DNA of 64,000 nucleotides from Thalassospira sp. TSL5-1 (GCF_001907695.1 NZ_KV880642.1:1-64000); one strand, 5' to 3'; positions 17,507 to 26,971 are shown, counted from the first letter of the stretch. Numbers and translations: made by a program. The notes: generated from the letters alone by a model not told the origin.

Positions 17507-18400
17507 TTAAACCAGCCCAAAACGCCGGGCGCGGGCCAACAGCCTTTCGGCGCGTTTGCGCATGGGGGCATCAATCATGCGGCCTTTCAAAACCGCCGCC
17601 CCCTTACCTTGTGCCGCTGCGGCCTCAAGGGTTACCATCACCTCGCGGGCATGGGCAATTTGCTCAACGCTGGGGGAAAACGCCTGGTTCAAAACCGGCA
17701 CCAGTGCCGGATGCACACAGGTGGACCCTTCAAAGCCAAACCGGGCCGCGCGACGGGCAATTTCCAGGGTTTTTTCAACGTTGGAATAATCTGCCGCACT
17801 GTCGAGCAAACCGTAAGGCACAAGCCCGGCCTTTCGGGCGGCAAATACCAATTGCTGGCGCGGCAATAACAGGGTTTCAGGGTCTGGTTCCATCCCGGCT
17901 TCTGTTGCAAAATCTTCGCTGCCCAGCAACAAACCAACAGCCCGCGACGACGCCGTGGCAATATCACTGGCGGCAAAAAAACCCGCAGGGGCCTCGATCA
18001 TCGGAATGAACTTGATGCTTCCTGGCGCAATGCCGCGCTCGACTTCCAGTTCATCAAGGGTTTCGGCGAGCAAAGCCACTTTGTCAGGCCTGTCGGCCTT
18101 GGGCAGCAAAATGGCCTTTAAACCCGGCTGAACGATTTTTTCCAGATCGGGAATGGCCTGTCGCAGGCTGGCATTAATCCGCACCAACACATCACTTGCA
18201 CCATCAACCATATTGGCAATGGCCTCTGCACAAAGGTTACGTGCATTTTCCTTATCAGCGTCCGGAACGCTGTCTTCAAGATCCAGGACAACGCCATCGG
18301 CGCCGCGCTGCTGGGCCTTGCCAACAAATCGCGGATTATTGGCGGGTACATACAGCAATGATCGCCACGAACAAGGGGATTGATCCTGCAAAACCGTCAT
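17507..18400 (-). CDS. HpcH/HpaI aldolase (CitE-like acyl-CoA lyase)
   Basis: A 297-residue CitE/malyl-CoA lyase-type protein. The family TIM-barrel landmarks are in order: SLLYVPANNPRF, GADGVVLDLEDSV (acidic metal site), DVLVRIN (substrate Arg), FIPMIEAPAGFF (metal Glu) and GFEGSTCVHP. Relatives cleave citryl-, malyl- or citramalyl-CoA to acetyl-CoA and an oxoacid. The gene overlaps the CoA-transferase gene by 4 bases (ATGA), so the pair most likely activates and then cleaves a C4-C6 hydroxy-acid imported by the TctCBA system. The precise acid (citramalate, malate or other) cannot be read from the sequence. Confidence 0.83.
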   Translation of the reverse strand: MTVLQDQSPCSWRSLLYVPANNPRFVGKAQQRGADGVVLDLEDSVPDADKENARNLCAEAIANMVDGASDVLVRINASLRQAIPDLEKIVQPGLKAILLPKADRPDKVALLAETLDELEVERGIAPGSIKFIPMIEAPAGFFAASDIATASSRAVGLLLGSEDFATEAGMEPDPETLLLPRQQLVFAARKAGLVPYGLLDSAADYSNVEKTLEIARRAARFGFEGSTCVHPALVPVLNQAFSPSVEQIAHAREVMVTLEAAAAQGKGAAVLKGRMIDAPMRKRAERLLARARRFGLV

Positions 18401-19644
18401 TTATCCTTACTCCGACTAACCAGACCACTGTCAAAGGCGGCTTTGACCCGGTCATCATCATATCCAATATCGCGCAGGATCTGTTCACTATGTTCGCCCA
18501 GCCGGGGGGCCGCAAAACGGATGGTCCCCGGGGTATCAGACAGGCGCGGCACCGGGCTGTGCATGGCGATTTCACCAAGGTCATCGTCAGGCACATCAAC
18601 ATAAACACCACGTTCTATGAAATGGCGATCCTGATGAATATCAACGATATTATAAAGCGGAGATGCCGTGATTTCGGCGGCCTCAAATATTTCCATCACT
18701 TCATCGCGGGTATATTGGCCAATCCAGTCACCAACAATTTTATCAACCTCTGGCCGATGGGCAACACGCGCCGCATTGGTGGCGTAGCGCGGATCGCTGT
18801 TCATGTCGTCCCGGCCCATAAGACGAAACAGGCGTTCCGCCATCCGCTGCATCGACCCTGAAAGGGCAACATATAACCCGTCTGCCGTTTGATAAACATT
18901 GCGCGGGCTTGATGTATTTGACCCATTGCCAACCCGTGGCTTGGCCTTGCCCGTCAGGGCAAAGTCCAGGGCTTCGGGGCCAAGGGTAGAAATGATCGGC
19001 TCCAGCAGCGACAGATCAATCACCTGCCCCTGCCCGGTATCATCGCGCACCCGTAACGCCGTCATCACCGAAAACGCGCCATATAAACCGGCGATCATGT
19101 CGGCCAGGGCCAGGGGGGGCAATAACGGGCCGCCATCGGCCTCGCCATTACGGTGCGCAAAGCCCGACATGCCTTCGACAATAGTGCCAAAACCCGGGCG
19201 CGGGCTGTAAGGTCCGGTCTGGCCAAAGCCGGATACCCGCAAAATTACCAGACCGGGATGATCCTTGCGCAATTGATCGGGGGCCAGGCCCATTTTTTCC
19301 ATCGTGCCGGGGCGAAAATTTTCAATCAGCACATCGGCATGGGCGATCAGGCCGCGCAAAATGTCAATCGCGCCGTCCTTTCGAAAATCCAGGGCGATGC
19401 TGCGTTTATTCCGCCCGTAAACCTTCCAGAACGACGACACACCTTCACTTTGCCAGGCGCGTAACGGATCACCCGATGAAACCGGTTCAACCTTGATAAC
19501 ATCGGCACCAAAATCAGCCAGTTGCAGCGATGTCATATTGCCCGCAACAAGGCGCGAAAGATCAACAACCACAAGCCCTTTCAAAGCACCGCTTTGTTCA
19601 GGCGTGAAGGCTGCTTTACGCCAATGTGATGTTGGTGCGTCCAT
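18397..19644 (-). CDS. Class III (CaiB/BaiF) CoA-transferase
   Basis: Family III CoA-transferase (415 aa). The N-terminal LKGLVVVDLSRLVAGNMTSLQLADFGADVIKVE, the RNKRSIALDF and ADVLIENFRPGT segments are typical. Asp182 in LALADMIAG aligns with the catalytic aspartate that forms the acyl-anhydride intermediate. Known relatives move CoA from succinyl-CoA to malate or citramalate, among other acids. Coupled to a CitE-like lyase and a tripartite transporter, it probably activates the imported acid. The ATG at 19644 is taken as the start. A stem-loop separates it from tctA. Confidence 0.85.
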   Translation of the reverse strand: MDAPTSHWRKAAFTPEQSGALKGLVVVDLSRLVAGNMTSLQLADFGADVIKVEPVSSGDPLRAWQSEGVSSFWKVYGRNKRSIALDFRKDGAIDILRGLIAHADVLIENFRPGTMEKMGLAPDQLRKDHPGLVILRVSGFGQTGPYSPRPGFGTIVEGMSGFAHRNGEADGGPLLPPLALADMIAGLYGAFSVMTALRVRDDTGQGQVIDLSLLEPIISTLGPEALDFALTGKAKPRVGNGSNTSSPRNVYQTADGLYVALSGSMQRMAERLFRLMGRDDMNSDPRYATNAARVAHRPEVDKIVGDWIGQYTRDEVMEIFEAAEITASPLYNIVDIHQDRHFIERGVYVDVPDDDLGEIAMHSPVPRLSDTPGTIRFAAPRLGEHSEQILRDIGYDDDRVKAAFDSGLVSRSKDK

Positions 19645-19703
19645 GCCAATTCAGTCCTTTAATTCTAAAATATATTCTTAAAACTCGATCAGGTCAGATC
19701 AGG

Positions 19704-19731
19704 CCGCGACCAGACAAAATGCTGGTCGCGG
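19704..19731 (-). other. Stem-loop between tctA and the CoA-transferase gene
   Basis: CCGCGACCAG pairs perfectly with CTGGTCGCGG across an 8-base loop. On the minus strand no T-run follows, so an mRNA-stabilising or partial attenuating role is more likely than full termination. Confidence 0.5.
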
Positions 19732-19752
19732 ATCTTTATTGTTTGGTCCGGG

Positions 19753-21258
19753 CTAGTCAGTCCCGACCTCGCGGCGACGCAAAAACTGCTTGCTGATGAT
19801 GCTGGCGCAAACCACCAGAACCATGAACACAACCAGCGCCAACGAAACCGGACGGTCGATAAAGATGCTCCACGACCCCTGGGCGATCATGATTGACTGG
19901 CGGAAATAGTTCTCTGCCAGCGGGGCCAGCACCACCGCAAGAATGAACGGGCCGGTCGGATAGTCGTTTTTACGCATCAAATAACCGACGACACCGAAAA
20001 TCAGCGCGATCCAGATATTGAACGTGCCGTAATTCAACGAAAACGCCCCGACAATGCACAAGCCGACCACAATGCTCGGCAGATGTTTTTGCACCAGACG
20101 CAACAGGTTCACAAATAACGGGATCAACAACACATTTGATGCCAGCAAAAAGAAATTTGCCAAAATCAGACCGGCAATCATCGCCCAAACGACATCGCCC
20201 GACTGAATCATCAAAAGCGGACCAGGCTGCAAACCAAACATGATCAACGCGCCAAGCATAATCGCCGTTCCGCCTGACCCGGGAATACCCAGCGTAATAA
20301 GCGGAATAAGCGAGCCCGGAACGGCGGCATTGTTCGATGCCTCGGGGCTGGCAAGGCCCGCAATGGCCCCCTTGCCAAAATTTTCGGGGGTTTTCGACAA
20401 TTTACGTTCCAGCGCATAGGCCAGAAAGGTTGCAATTGTCGCACCGGCACCCGGCAGGATGCCAATGAAAGTCCCCAAAATCGACCCGCGAAGAGAGGGT
20501 GCCGAGGCTTCTTTCATCTCTTTCCGGCCGGGAATGTAGTCGGAAAAACGGAAGTTCGGCTTACCCAGATTAAGGACGATTTTACGCTCAAGGTTATAAA
20601 AAACCTCGCCCAGGCCATAAAGGCCAATGATGATGGCAACAAAATCAATGCCTTCGATCAGCTCGGGCACAAACGCAAACCGGATATGGCCGGAAATGTA
20701 ATCACTGCCAAAAGTACTGACCAGAAACCCGAAACAGGTGACGATCAAGGCCTTGAAAACATCCGCACCGGCGAGCAGCACAATCGTACTCAGACCCACC
20801 AGCATCAGCATAAAATATTCCGGCGGACCAAGAAAAATCGCATATTCGGCAACAACCGGCGCAAAGAAAACCAGAACGGCCAAACCAAAGAAGCCCCCGA
20901 CAAACGAACTAATTGCCGAAATACCAAGGGCAAGTCCGCCCTTACCCTGGCGCATCATCGGATAGCCTTCAAGGGCCGTAATAATCGCAGGGGCATCGCC
21001 GGGCGTATTGATCAGGATCGATGTAATACGCCCGCCATACATGGTGCCCATATAAACACCGGTCAAAAGACACAGACCCGAGGCATGGGGCATTCCAAAA
21101 GTCAAAGGCAGCATCAGCGCGATACCGGCGGATGGCCCCAGTCCTGGCAATGCCCCGATAACGGTTCCGATAATCCCGGCAAGGAAAATCAGAGCAATAT
21201 TGTGAAAGGTCAGCACGGTTTCAAAGCCGCCGCTGAGACTGGCGAGAGTATCAAGCAT
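19753..21258 (-). CDS. tctA: Tripartite tricarboxylate transporter large membrane subunit TctA
   Basis: Very hydrophobic 501-residue protein, the standard length for TctA. The family signature GALPGLGPSAGIALMLPLTFGM lies near residues 37-58, and a second inverted copy of the motif, GILPGAGATIATFLAYALE, near 265-285. It forms the channel of a TTT transporter, working with TctB and the periplasmic TctC to import carboxylates using ion gradients. It is the third transporter gene in the order tctC-tctB-tctA, with a 36-base gap to tctB. The original TctABC carries citrate; the CoA-transferase and lyase genes behind it suggest another di- or tricarboxylate. Confidence 0.92.
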   Translation of the reverse strand: MLDTLASLSGGFETVLTFHNIALIFLAGIIGTVIGALPGLGPSAGIALMLPLTFGMPHASGLCLLTGVYMGTMYGGRITSILINTPGDAPAIITALEGYPMMRQGKGGLALGISAISSFVGGFFGLAVLVFFAPVVAEYAIFLGPPEYFMLMLVGLSTIVLLAGADVFKALIVTCFGFLVSTFGSDYISGHIRFAFVPELIEGIDFVAIIIGLYGLGEVFYNLERKIVLNLGKPNFRFSDYIPGRKEMKEASAPSLRGSILGTFIGILPGAGATIATFLAYALERKLSKTPENFGKGAIAGLASPEASNNAAVPGSLIPLITLGIPGSGGTAIMLGALIMFGLQPGPLLMIQSGDVVWAMIAGLILANFFLLASNVLLIPLFVNLLRLVQKHLPSIVVGLCIVGAFSLNYGTFNIWIALIFGVVGYLMRKNDYPTGPFILAVVLAPLAENYFRQSIMIAQGSWSIFIDRPVSLALVVFMVLVVCASIISKQFLRRREVGTD

Positions 21259-21294
21259 GACTGTTTCCAGAACAGAAGTTCAAGGGACGGGCGA

Positions 21295-21774
21295 TCAATG
21301 AAGCGGGATGCGAAGCCAGATCGAGAAGATCAGATAAATTACCGCCAGCACAATCAGGCTGACCGCAACCGATTTAAGCAACCCGTGACCGGAAAACCGC
21401 CACGACAAAATCACAAGCAAAACACCAAGCGGGATCAGAATGCCAACGAACGACATGGCATAAATGCACAGCGCAATCGCAACAATCGCCCCCACAAGCA
21501 TGAACGCACTTAACGTTTCAACACCGCCATTTCCCTCGCCATGCGCGCCATGACCACCTGTGGCTTCCGATGTTACAAAACCGCGTTTTGAACGCACCAC
21601 CGTGCGAATGACAAGTCCTGCAATCAAAACCAGCAAGGCAATGGAAATATTAAGAGGAATAAAACCAGGACCAAATGTGGTGCCGGTTGAATAGGGCATG
21701 TCAAAACTGCCCCAAAGGAGGCTGCCGGAAGATACCGACAGCCCGCCCAGAAGAATGATCTCCGAGATTTTCAT
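21295..21774 (-). CDS. tctB: Tripartite tricarboxylate transporter small membrane subunit TctB
   Basis: Small membrane protein (159 aa) with about four predicted spans: one at the N-terminus (KISEIILLGGLSVSSGSLLW), one near 40-60, and two in the C-terminal half. A hydrophilic Gly/His loop near residues 70-85 (ATGGHGAHGEGNGG) separates them. Size, topology and position between tctC and tctA identify TctB; primary sequence is poorly conserved in this family. The gap to tctC is 27 bases. Confidence 0.85.
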   Translation of the reverse strand: MKISEIILLGGLSVSSGSLLWGSFDMPYSTGTTFGPGFIPLNISIALLVLIAGLVIRTVVRSKRGFVTSEATGGHGAHGEGNGGVETLSAFMLVGAIVAIALCIYAMSFVGILIPLGVLLVILSWRFSGHGLLKSVAVSLIVLAVIYLIFSIWLRIPLH

Positions 21775-21801
21775 GGAGAACTCCGTTTTTTCGGAAATTT
21801 C

Positions 21802-22761
21802 TTACTTGATGATCCCGAGTTTCGTCAGAGACGTTCTGTATACTTCGTTCATACCTGCGAGATATTTTGCAAATTCATCCGGGCCCAGAAAATCAGGCAC
21901 AATCGAATTTGGCACGATATAGTTGGTCTGCCATTCTTCGGTTTCGCTCATCGCCTTGACCATCTTCAGAAGATAGGCTTTTTCTTCTTCACCAATGTCG
22001 CCTGCTGCTACTACACCGCGAAACAGGCTCAGGTTAATGTCATAACCCTGTTCAAGAAATGTCGGCACATCCGGAAAAAGACTGACACGTTTTTCAGTGC
22101 TAATCGCCAAAGCATGAAAACGACCGGTTTTGATAAAATCCCCAACCGGACCAGTATTGGTAATGGCAAAATCAATCTGATTGCTCAGCAATGCTGCCGT
22201 AACTTCCCCATCACCCTGAAAAGGAATATAATTCAGTTTCTTGCCAAGCGCTTCTTCAAGCTTGATAACGACGATATTTTCAATCGACCCCGTGCCACTG
22301 CCACCTACATTCAAAACCTTGTCGGCTTTTGCAATATCTTCCAGGGTTTTGTAGGCACCTTTATCATTTACGACCAGCAATTCCGGGTCTATGCCCAAAC
22401 GCGCAATCGGCGTGAAATTGGTATAATCAAGATTAATATTCGATGTCAGTGGCGTCGTCAGAAATGACGACGTGGCAGACATCAGAAAATGACCATCCCC
22501 TTTGTGCGAATTCAAATACCCAAGAGCCACAGCGGAACTGCCACCAGGTTTGTTAACAACGTTGATCGGAACTTCCGACAAATCATTGTCCTGAATAACC
22601 TTCGCCATAGCGCGCAGCATGGTGTCATGCCCGCCCCCCGGGCCATAACCCGCGACAAATTCGATCCCGCGCGACGGAAAATCTGCGGCCTGAACAGATG
22701 AAGCAAATGACAGGGCAACAACCCCGGCCACAGCACCTTTCAGTAATTTTGCTAGAAACAT
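21802..22761 (-). CDS. tctC: Tripartite tricarboxylate transporter binding protein TctC
   Basis: Periplasmic receptor (319 aa) of the Bug/TctC family. The signal peptide MFLAKLLKGAVAGVVALSFASSVQA ends before ADFPSR. The mature start FPSRGIEFVAGYGPGGGHDTMLRAMA is the family signature, followed by NKPGGSSAVALGYL. The ATG at 22761 has GGGAGGAAAG just upstream; a longer frame to 22968 overlaps the iclR gene and is rejected. It is the first structural gene after iclR. Bug proteins bind carboxylates, often with loose specificity. Confidence 0.92.
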   Translation of the reverse strand: MFLAKLLKGAVAGVVALSFASSVQAADFPSRGIEFVAGYGPGGGHDTMLRAMAKVIQDNDLSEVPINVVNKPGGSSAVALGYLNSHKGDGHFLMSATSSFLTTPLTSNINLDYTNFTPIARLGIDPELLVVNDKGAYKTLEDIAKADKVLNVGGSGTGSIENIVVIKLEEALGKKLNYIPFQGDGEVTAALLSNQIDFAITNTGPVGDFIKTGRFHALAISTEKRVSLFPDVPTFLEQGYDINLSLFRGVVAAGDIGEEEKAYLLKMVKAMSETEEWQTNYIVPNSIVPDFLGPDEFAKYLAGMNEVYRTSLTKLGIIK

Positions 22762-22852
22762 TTTTCTTTCCTCCCATATTTTTAATAAGCAATTTCGTCC
22801 CTGTTTTCTTTCAAGGATAAAATTGCGTCGACTTCTCGCCACAAAACCCGCC

Positions 22853-23605
22853 TTAACGGCTTTCGCGACGTATTTCTGACACTGCAGCCGAAGCCTGTTG
22901 TGCTGCCTTGATAACGACCGAAAGGATTTCGTCCTGTCGTGCCGCAATTCTTTCGCGTGGACCTGCAATGTTCAGGGCGGCTACCATTTGGCCATTGCGA
23001 TCAAAAATGGGAGCTGCAATACCCGCCGCCCCCTCGATCCGTCCTTGTAAATTCAGAGAATAACCGTTGATCCGCACTGCGTTGATCTGCGCCATCAGAA
23101 CATCGGCATCAACATCATCATGAGTTGAGGCAAGCCTGACGCAATAGGCCTTCAGATCAGCATCCGACAGCCCCGCCAACAACACCTGACCGGTTGCAAC
23201 ATGAGCAGCAATACGCGCGACAGAGATATCACGGTCATAGCGTATTTCGCGCGCTGGCAGCATCTTGTTAAGATATCGCACCTGCTGCGCATCATTGAAC
23301 ACGCCAATGAAACCGGTTTCATCCGTCATACGAACCGCTTCGCGCAAACTGCTCTCGACAAGACGCAAAACCGTTCCCCATGCACGCCTATCGTCACTGA
23401 CTTCACCAGGCAAACGGCGAATGTGATACAGGCCGGCATCATCGCGCATCACATAGCCGTGCCGCACCAATGTGCGCAAAAGCATGAGCGCACTGCTTTT
23501 TGGCAAATCCAGATCAGAGACAAGATCGGTCAATGTGCGACCGGCAGATTGGCAAGCCAACCATTCGATCACTTCAAGGATACGTTCCGCCCCACGACCG
23601 GTCAT
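22853..23605 (-). CDS. IclR-family transcriptional regulator
   Basis: Regulator of 250 aa with the IclR winged helix at residues ~5-65 (ERILEVIEWLACQ, LTDLVSDLDLPKSSALMLLRTLVRHGYV) and the IclR effector domain behind it (including AAHVATGQVLLAG and GIAAPIFDRNGQMVAALNIAGP). The ATG at 23605 is preceded by CGGAGGAAA; the frame to 23728 is longer but unsupported. It is 91 bases upstream of tctC on the same strand and probably controls the transporter/lyase operon and itself, with the effector being the imported acid or its product. Two palindromes lie directly in front of it. Confidence 0.88.
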   Translation of the reverse strand: MTGRGAERILEVIEWLACQSAGRTLTDLVSDLDLPKSSALMLLRTLVRHGYVMRDDAGLYHIRRLPGEVSDDRRAWGTVLRLVESSLREAVRMTDETGFIGVFNDAQQVRYLNKMLPAREIRYDRDISVARIAAHVATGQVLLAGLSDADLKAYCVRLASTHDDVDADVLMAQINAVRINGYSLNLQGRIEGAAGIAAPIFDRNGQMVAALNIAGPRERIAARQDEILSVVIKAAQQASAAVSEIRRESR

Positions 23606-23625
23606 TGTTTCCTCCGTATTTTCAT

Positions 23626-23659
23626 AGTTCAGTATTTTGAACTTGTTCATTATTATGAA
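23626..23659. promoter_or_regulatory. Two palindromes upstream of iclR
   Basis: AGTTCAGTATTTTGAACT (23626-23643) is a 6-6-6 dyad, and TTCATTATTATGAA (23646-23659) a second dyad, 21-54 bases before the iclR start. Position and form suit IclR autoregulation. The 311-base gap to the lacI-type gene holds these and the LacI palindrome, and no gene. Confidence 0.5.
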
Positions 23660-23869
23660 TAACGCTAGGATCCAACCATGTAAGCTGTCAAGAAAAACCT
23701 GTTTGCCAAGCAATACATGTTGCAGCACACAACAGACAGTCGATTAAAATCTATTTTTTTCAGTTACTTACATTCTCCGCTGACAAATTTATTCGCATTT
23801 GCGGTAATTTTCGCCTGCGCCTGCCCCAATTTCTTCTCGACTCTTTAAAAAGACTCGACTAGCGTTTGG

Positions 23870-23881
23870 TTAATCGATTAA
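23870..23881. promoter_or_regulatory. LacI-type operator in front of the nucleoside operon
   Basis: TTAATCGATTAA is a perfect 12-base palindrome with the central CG typical of LacI/PurR-family operators. It lies 36 bases before the start of the LacI-type gene that heads the operon, so autoregulation of the whole operon is likely. Confidence 0.7.
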
Positions 23882-23916
23882 TCATCGTTTTTGCAAACGT
23901 TACATTCGAGCATAAA

Positions 23917-24996
23917 ATGGCTGGCAAGCGGACAGGCCCAAATCTGACCAAAATAGGCGAGGCCCTTGGGGTTTCTTCGGCCACCGTTTCCAATGCCCTC
24001 TCGGGCAAGGGGCGGGTGTCGGCCGATCTGGTTAAGAAAATCCGCAAAAAAGCCAGCGAAATGGGCTATGTCCCCAGCCGCGCTGGGCGGGCCTTGCGCA
24101 CAGGACGATCCGGAGTCTTGGGGCTGGTTCTGCCCGATATTGGCAATCCGCTTTTCCCGCAAATTGCCCAGGCGATGGAACGTGCGGCGGCGGCCAATGA
24201 TTATGGCGTGCTGATTGCCGATTCCCGCGACGACGTCACCACCCAGACCGATGCCATCGGCCGGCTGATCGAACGCGGAGTAGACGGACTTATTGTTATT
24301 CCCCGCCGTGGCACACGCATTGGCACGGTGGGCTGTCCTGTCGCAATGATCGATACGCCCTCCACCCCTGGCAACACCGTATCGGCCGATCATTGGAATG
24401 CTGGCGAACAAATTGCCCGCCATCTGATGGATCTGGGCCATAAAAACATGCTGCTTTTGGGCAATGACCCGGCATCGAATGTGCAAAATGACCGCATTGG
24501 CGGCATGAAGGCCGCCTTTAAGCGCGATATTGCGTGCCAAACCGTCTGGCTGCAGCCGCTTTTACGCAAGGATGGCGCAACAGCATCCCTGCACCTGGCC
24601 GAACGGATCGCCGAAGGTGTGAGTGCGATCGCAACAGTATCCGACCTGTTGGCCTTACGGGTTCTGACCGAACTTCAAACAGCAGGCTTTCAGGTTCCCA
24701 CCCAGGTGAGCGTGACCGGCTTTGATGACCTGATTTTTTCGCCGGTTATCAGCCCCGCACTAACCACATTGCGAATGAATATGGTACAAATTGCCAATAT
24801 TGCAGTTGCCGCCCTGATAGATGAAATCAATGGCAACCGTGATCCCAAGTCCAAAACACCCTCGCAAAAAAAACGAACGGTCCCCGATACCGTCATGGCT
24901 GATACGTCCAGGGTTCCGATGGAACTGATCATTCGGTCCTCCACCGGCCCCGCCCCTCTTGACCAAACACCCGATTCCAATGGAGAGACGTTGTGA
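23917..24996 (+). CDS. LacI-family transcriptional regulator
   Basis: LacI-type repressor of 359 aa. The N-terminal helix-turn-helix is clear (TKIGEALGVSSATVSNALSGKGRVS), with the hinge region RALRTGRSGVLGLVLPDIGNPLFPQIA leading into a periplasmic-binding-protein-like effector domain. The ATG at 23917 gives the family N-terminus. The frame is open upstream to 23866, but those codons cover the operator. The last ~40 residues (after a KSKTPSQKKR stretch) are longer than usual. It is co-transcribed with the transporter and purine genes (GTGA overlap with the next gene), so it likely responds to a purine, nucleoside or their products. Confidence 0.87.
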   Translation: MAGKRTGPNLTKIGEALGVSSATVSNALSGKGRVSADLVKKIRKKASEMGYVPSRAGRALRTGRSGVLGLVLPDIGNPLFPQIAQAMERAAAANDYGVLIADSRDDVTTQTDAIGRLIERGVDGLIVIPRRGTRIGTVGCPVAMIDTPSTPGNTVSADHWNAGEQIARHLMDLGHKNMLLLGNDPASNVQNDRIGGMKAAFKRDIACQTVWLQPLLRKDGATASLHLAERIAEGVSAIATVSDLLALRVLTELQTAGFQVPTQVSVTGFDDLIFSPVISPALTTLRMNMVQIANIAVAALIDEINGNRDPKSKTPSQKKRTVPDTVMADTSRVPMELIIRSSTGPAPLDQTPDSNGETL

Positions 24997-26012
24997 AAAA
25001 ACTGCTGCTGGCTTCCTGTGCACTGATGCTGTCGCTTAACGCGGCGCACGCCGACGAAAACAAACTGACAATTTCGGTTTACGGCTTTGCCCAGGATGCG
25101 TTTAAGGAAATCCTCTATAAACCGTTCGAGGAAAAATGCGGTTGTGAACTGGTTGTTGAAACCGGCAACTCGGTCGAGCGCCTTGCCAAAATGGAAGCCA
25201 ACAAGGATAACCCGGTTGTCGATCTGGCTGTTATGACATCCCAGGATGCGCTTGCGGCAAACCGCAAAGACCTGACCGACACAATCGACACTTCCAAGCT
25301 GGAAAACTTTGACAAACTTTATGACATCGCCAAAGACCCGAACGGGGATGGTCACAGCGTTGGTTACACCTTTTACAGCACCTCGATTGCCTATCGGTCC
25401 GACAAGGTTGACATTACATCCTGGAAAGACCTGCTTTCAGACAAACTGGCGGGCCATGTCGCCCTGCCCAACATCACCACCAGCCAGGGGCCGCTTGTGC
25501 TTTATATGCTGGGCAAGGCCATGGGGGATGACGATGCCAGCCTGAAGGCGCCGATCGAGGAAGTCGGCAAGCACAAGGATGACATTGTTACATTCTACGT
25601 GCGTTCTTCCCAGCTTGTGCAATTGATGCAGCAGGAAGAAATCTGGGCGGCCCCCATTGGCCGTTTCGCCTGGAAGGGCTTTTCCAAAATGGACCTGCCG
25701 ATCAAATGGGCAACCCCGAAAGAAGGCCAGTCAGGCGGCATGAATGTGATGGTTCTGACCAAAGGCAGCAAGCATCGTGACCTTGCCCTGCAATTCATGG
25801 ATTTCTGGCTGTCAACCGACATTCAGACCAAACTTGCCGAAGGCCTGGTCGATAGCCCGGCCAACAAGGATGTCAAGGTTTCCGAAGAAATTGCCGATAA
25901 CCTGACCTATGGTGCCGATACGGTGGCCAACCTGCATTTGATCCCGTCCGACGTCATGATTGATCATCGTGATGCCTGGCTGGAACAGTGGAACGAAAAA
26001 GTCGGCCAGTAA
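24993..26012 (+). CDS. ABC transporter substrate-binding protein (PotD-like fold)
   Basis: Secreted binding protein (339 aa) of the SBP_bac family that includes PotD and iron/polyamine receptors. The signal peptide MKKLLLASCALMLSLNAAHA ends before DENK. The start is a GTG overlapping the lacI stop, with GGAG 8 bases upstream. A CGC pair near residue 50 is unusual. The acidic polyamine pocket cannot be confirmed from motifs. The operon encodes nucleoside hydrolase and adenine deaminase, so a purine nucleoside or base is the likely cargo instead of a polyamine. A perfect stem-loop follows, which would raise its expression above the permeases. Confidence 0.82.
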   Translation: MKKLLLASCALMLSLNAAHADENKLTISVYGFAQDAFKEILYKPFEEKCGCELVVETGNSVERLAKMEANKDNPVVDLAVMTSQDALAANRKDLTDTIDTSKLENFDKLYDIAKDPNGDGHSVGYTFYSTSIAYRSDKVDITSWKDLLSDKLAGHVALPNITTSQGPLVLYMLGKAMGDDDASLKAPIEEVGKHKDDIVTFYVRSSQLVQLMQQEEIWAAPIGRFAWKGFSKMDLPIKWATPKEGQSGGMNVMVLTKGSKHRDLALQFMDFWLSTDIQTKLAEGLVDSPANKDVKVSEEIADNLTYGADTVANLHLIPSDVMIDHRDAWLEQWNEKVGQ

Positions 26013-26021
26013 AACAAGGGC

Positions 26022-26047
26022 GGCAGGGTACCATCGGGTACCCTGCC
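26022..26047 (+). other. Intercistronic stem-loop after the binding-protein gene
   Basis: GGCAGGGTACC pairs perfectly with GGTACCCTGCC around a 4-base loop, with no T-run. Such stems after binding-protein genes usually protect the upstream mRNA so that the receptor is made in excess. Confidence 0.65.
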
Positions 26048-26143
26048 ATCTTGCGACAACGTCCGCGAAGTGCCGAATAAAAACAAGCCCCCGTCGTGCC
26101 ATCAGGCAAGGCGTCCAATGACCACCCCGACAGAGCACCCAAA

Positions 26144-26971
26144 ATGTTTCAAAACCGGGCCGAAGCCATTGCACTGGTCCTGCCTGCCGCCGTTTTTGCC
26201 GGAGCCGTTTTTCTGGTTCCCGTGATGATCCTTCTGTCCGAAGGGTTTCGCACGGCTGATGGCTGGTCTATCCAGGCCTATATTGATTTCTTTTCCCATT
26301 CGCTTAATCAGGCGGTGTTTTTTCGCACCCTGAAACTGGCGGCAATGGTGACAGCGGCATCGGCCGTCATTGGCTATGCGGCGGCCTTTGCCATTGTCAA
26401 CCTGCCTGCCAAGGGCAAGGGCCGTGTCACCGGGCTGGTGGTTTTACCGCTGATGATTTCACCTGTCGCCCGAACCTATGCCTGGCTGGTCATTTTGGGA
26501 CGTACCGGTTTTGTCAACAAGGCGCTAGTGGCCGTTGGCCTAAGCGATGAACCCATCCGGTTCCTGTTTACCGAAACCGCCGTTTTCATTGGCCTGCTGC
26601 AACTGTTTTTGCCGCTTATGATCATTTCGCTGATCAGTGCGCTGGAAAACATGCCGCGCGATGCCGTGCCTGCCGCCCGGGTTCTGGGTGCCAACTGGTT
26701 GCAGGTTTTTACCCGCGTGATTTTGCCGCTCACCCGCGAAGGGCTGGTTATTGGTGGCACCCTGGTTTTTACCGGCTCCATGACCGCCTATATCACCCCG
26801 GCCATCCTGGGTGGGTCCAAGGTTTTGATGCTGGAAACCCTGATGTATCAGCGCGTGACCGTTGCCAATGATTTTGTATCGGCCAGCGTGATAGCCCTGA
26901 TCCTGATCGTCATGGCCTTTTCGGCGAACCTGCTGCTCAAACGTTTGGCAACGGCGAGGAACAAGAAATGA
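26144..26971 (+). CDS. ABC transporter permease (PotB-like)
   Basis: Inner-membrane permease (275 aa) with about six spans. The cytoplasmic EAA-type loop is LENMPRDAVPAARVLGANWLQVFTRVILP, as in PotB. I prefer the ATG at 26144 (MFQNRAEAIAL); a GTG at 26096 would add 16 hydrophilic residues. The ribosome site is weak. It overlaps the next permease by ATGA. Confidence 0.86.
   Translation: MFQNRAEAIALVLPAAVFAGAVFLVPVMILLSEGFRTADGWSIQAYIDFFSHSLNQAVFFRTLKLAAMVTAASAVIGYAAAFAIVNLPAKGKGRVTGLVVLPLMISPVARTYAWLVILGRTGFVNKALVAVGLSDEPIRFLFTETAVFIGLLQLFLPLMIISLISALENMPRDAVPAARVLGANWLQVFTRVILPLTREGLVIGGTLVFTGSMTAYITPAILGGSKVLMLETLMYQRVTVANDFVSASVIALILIVMAFSANLLLKRLATARNKK

Noticed and set aside
20686..21513. 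Plus-strand open frame of 275 codons across tctA-tctB
   Set aside because: It is antisense to clear TctA and TctB, and its product is a hydrophilic, repetitive sequence with no family features.
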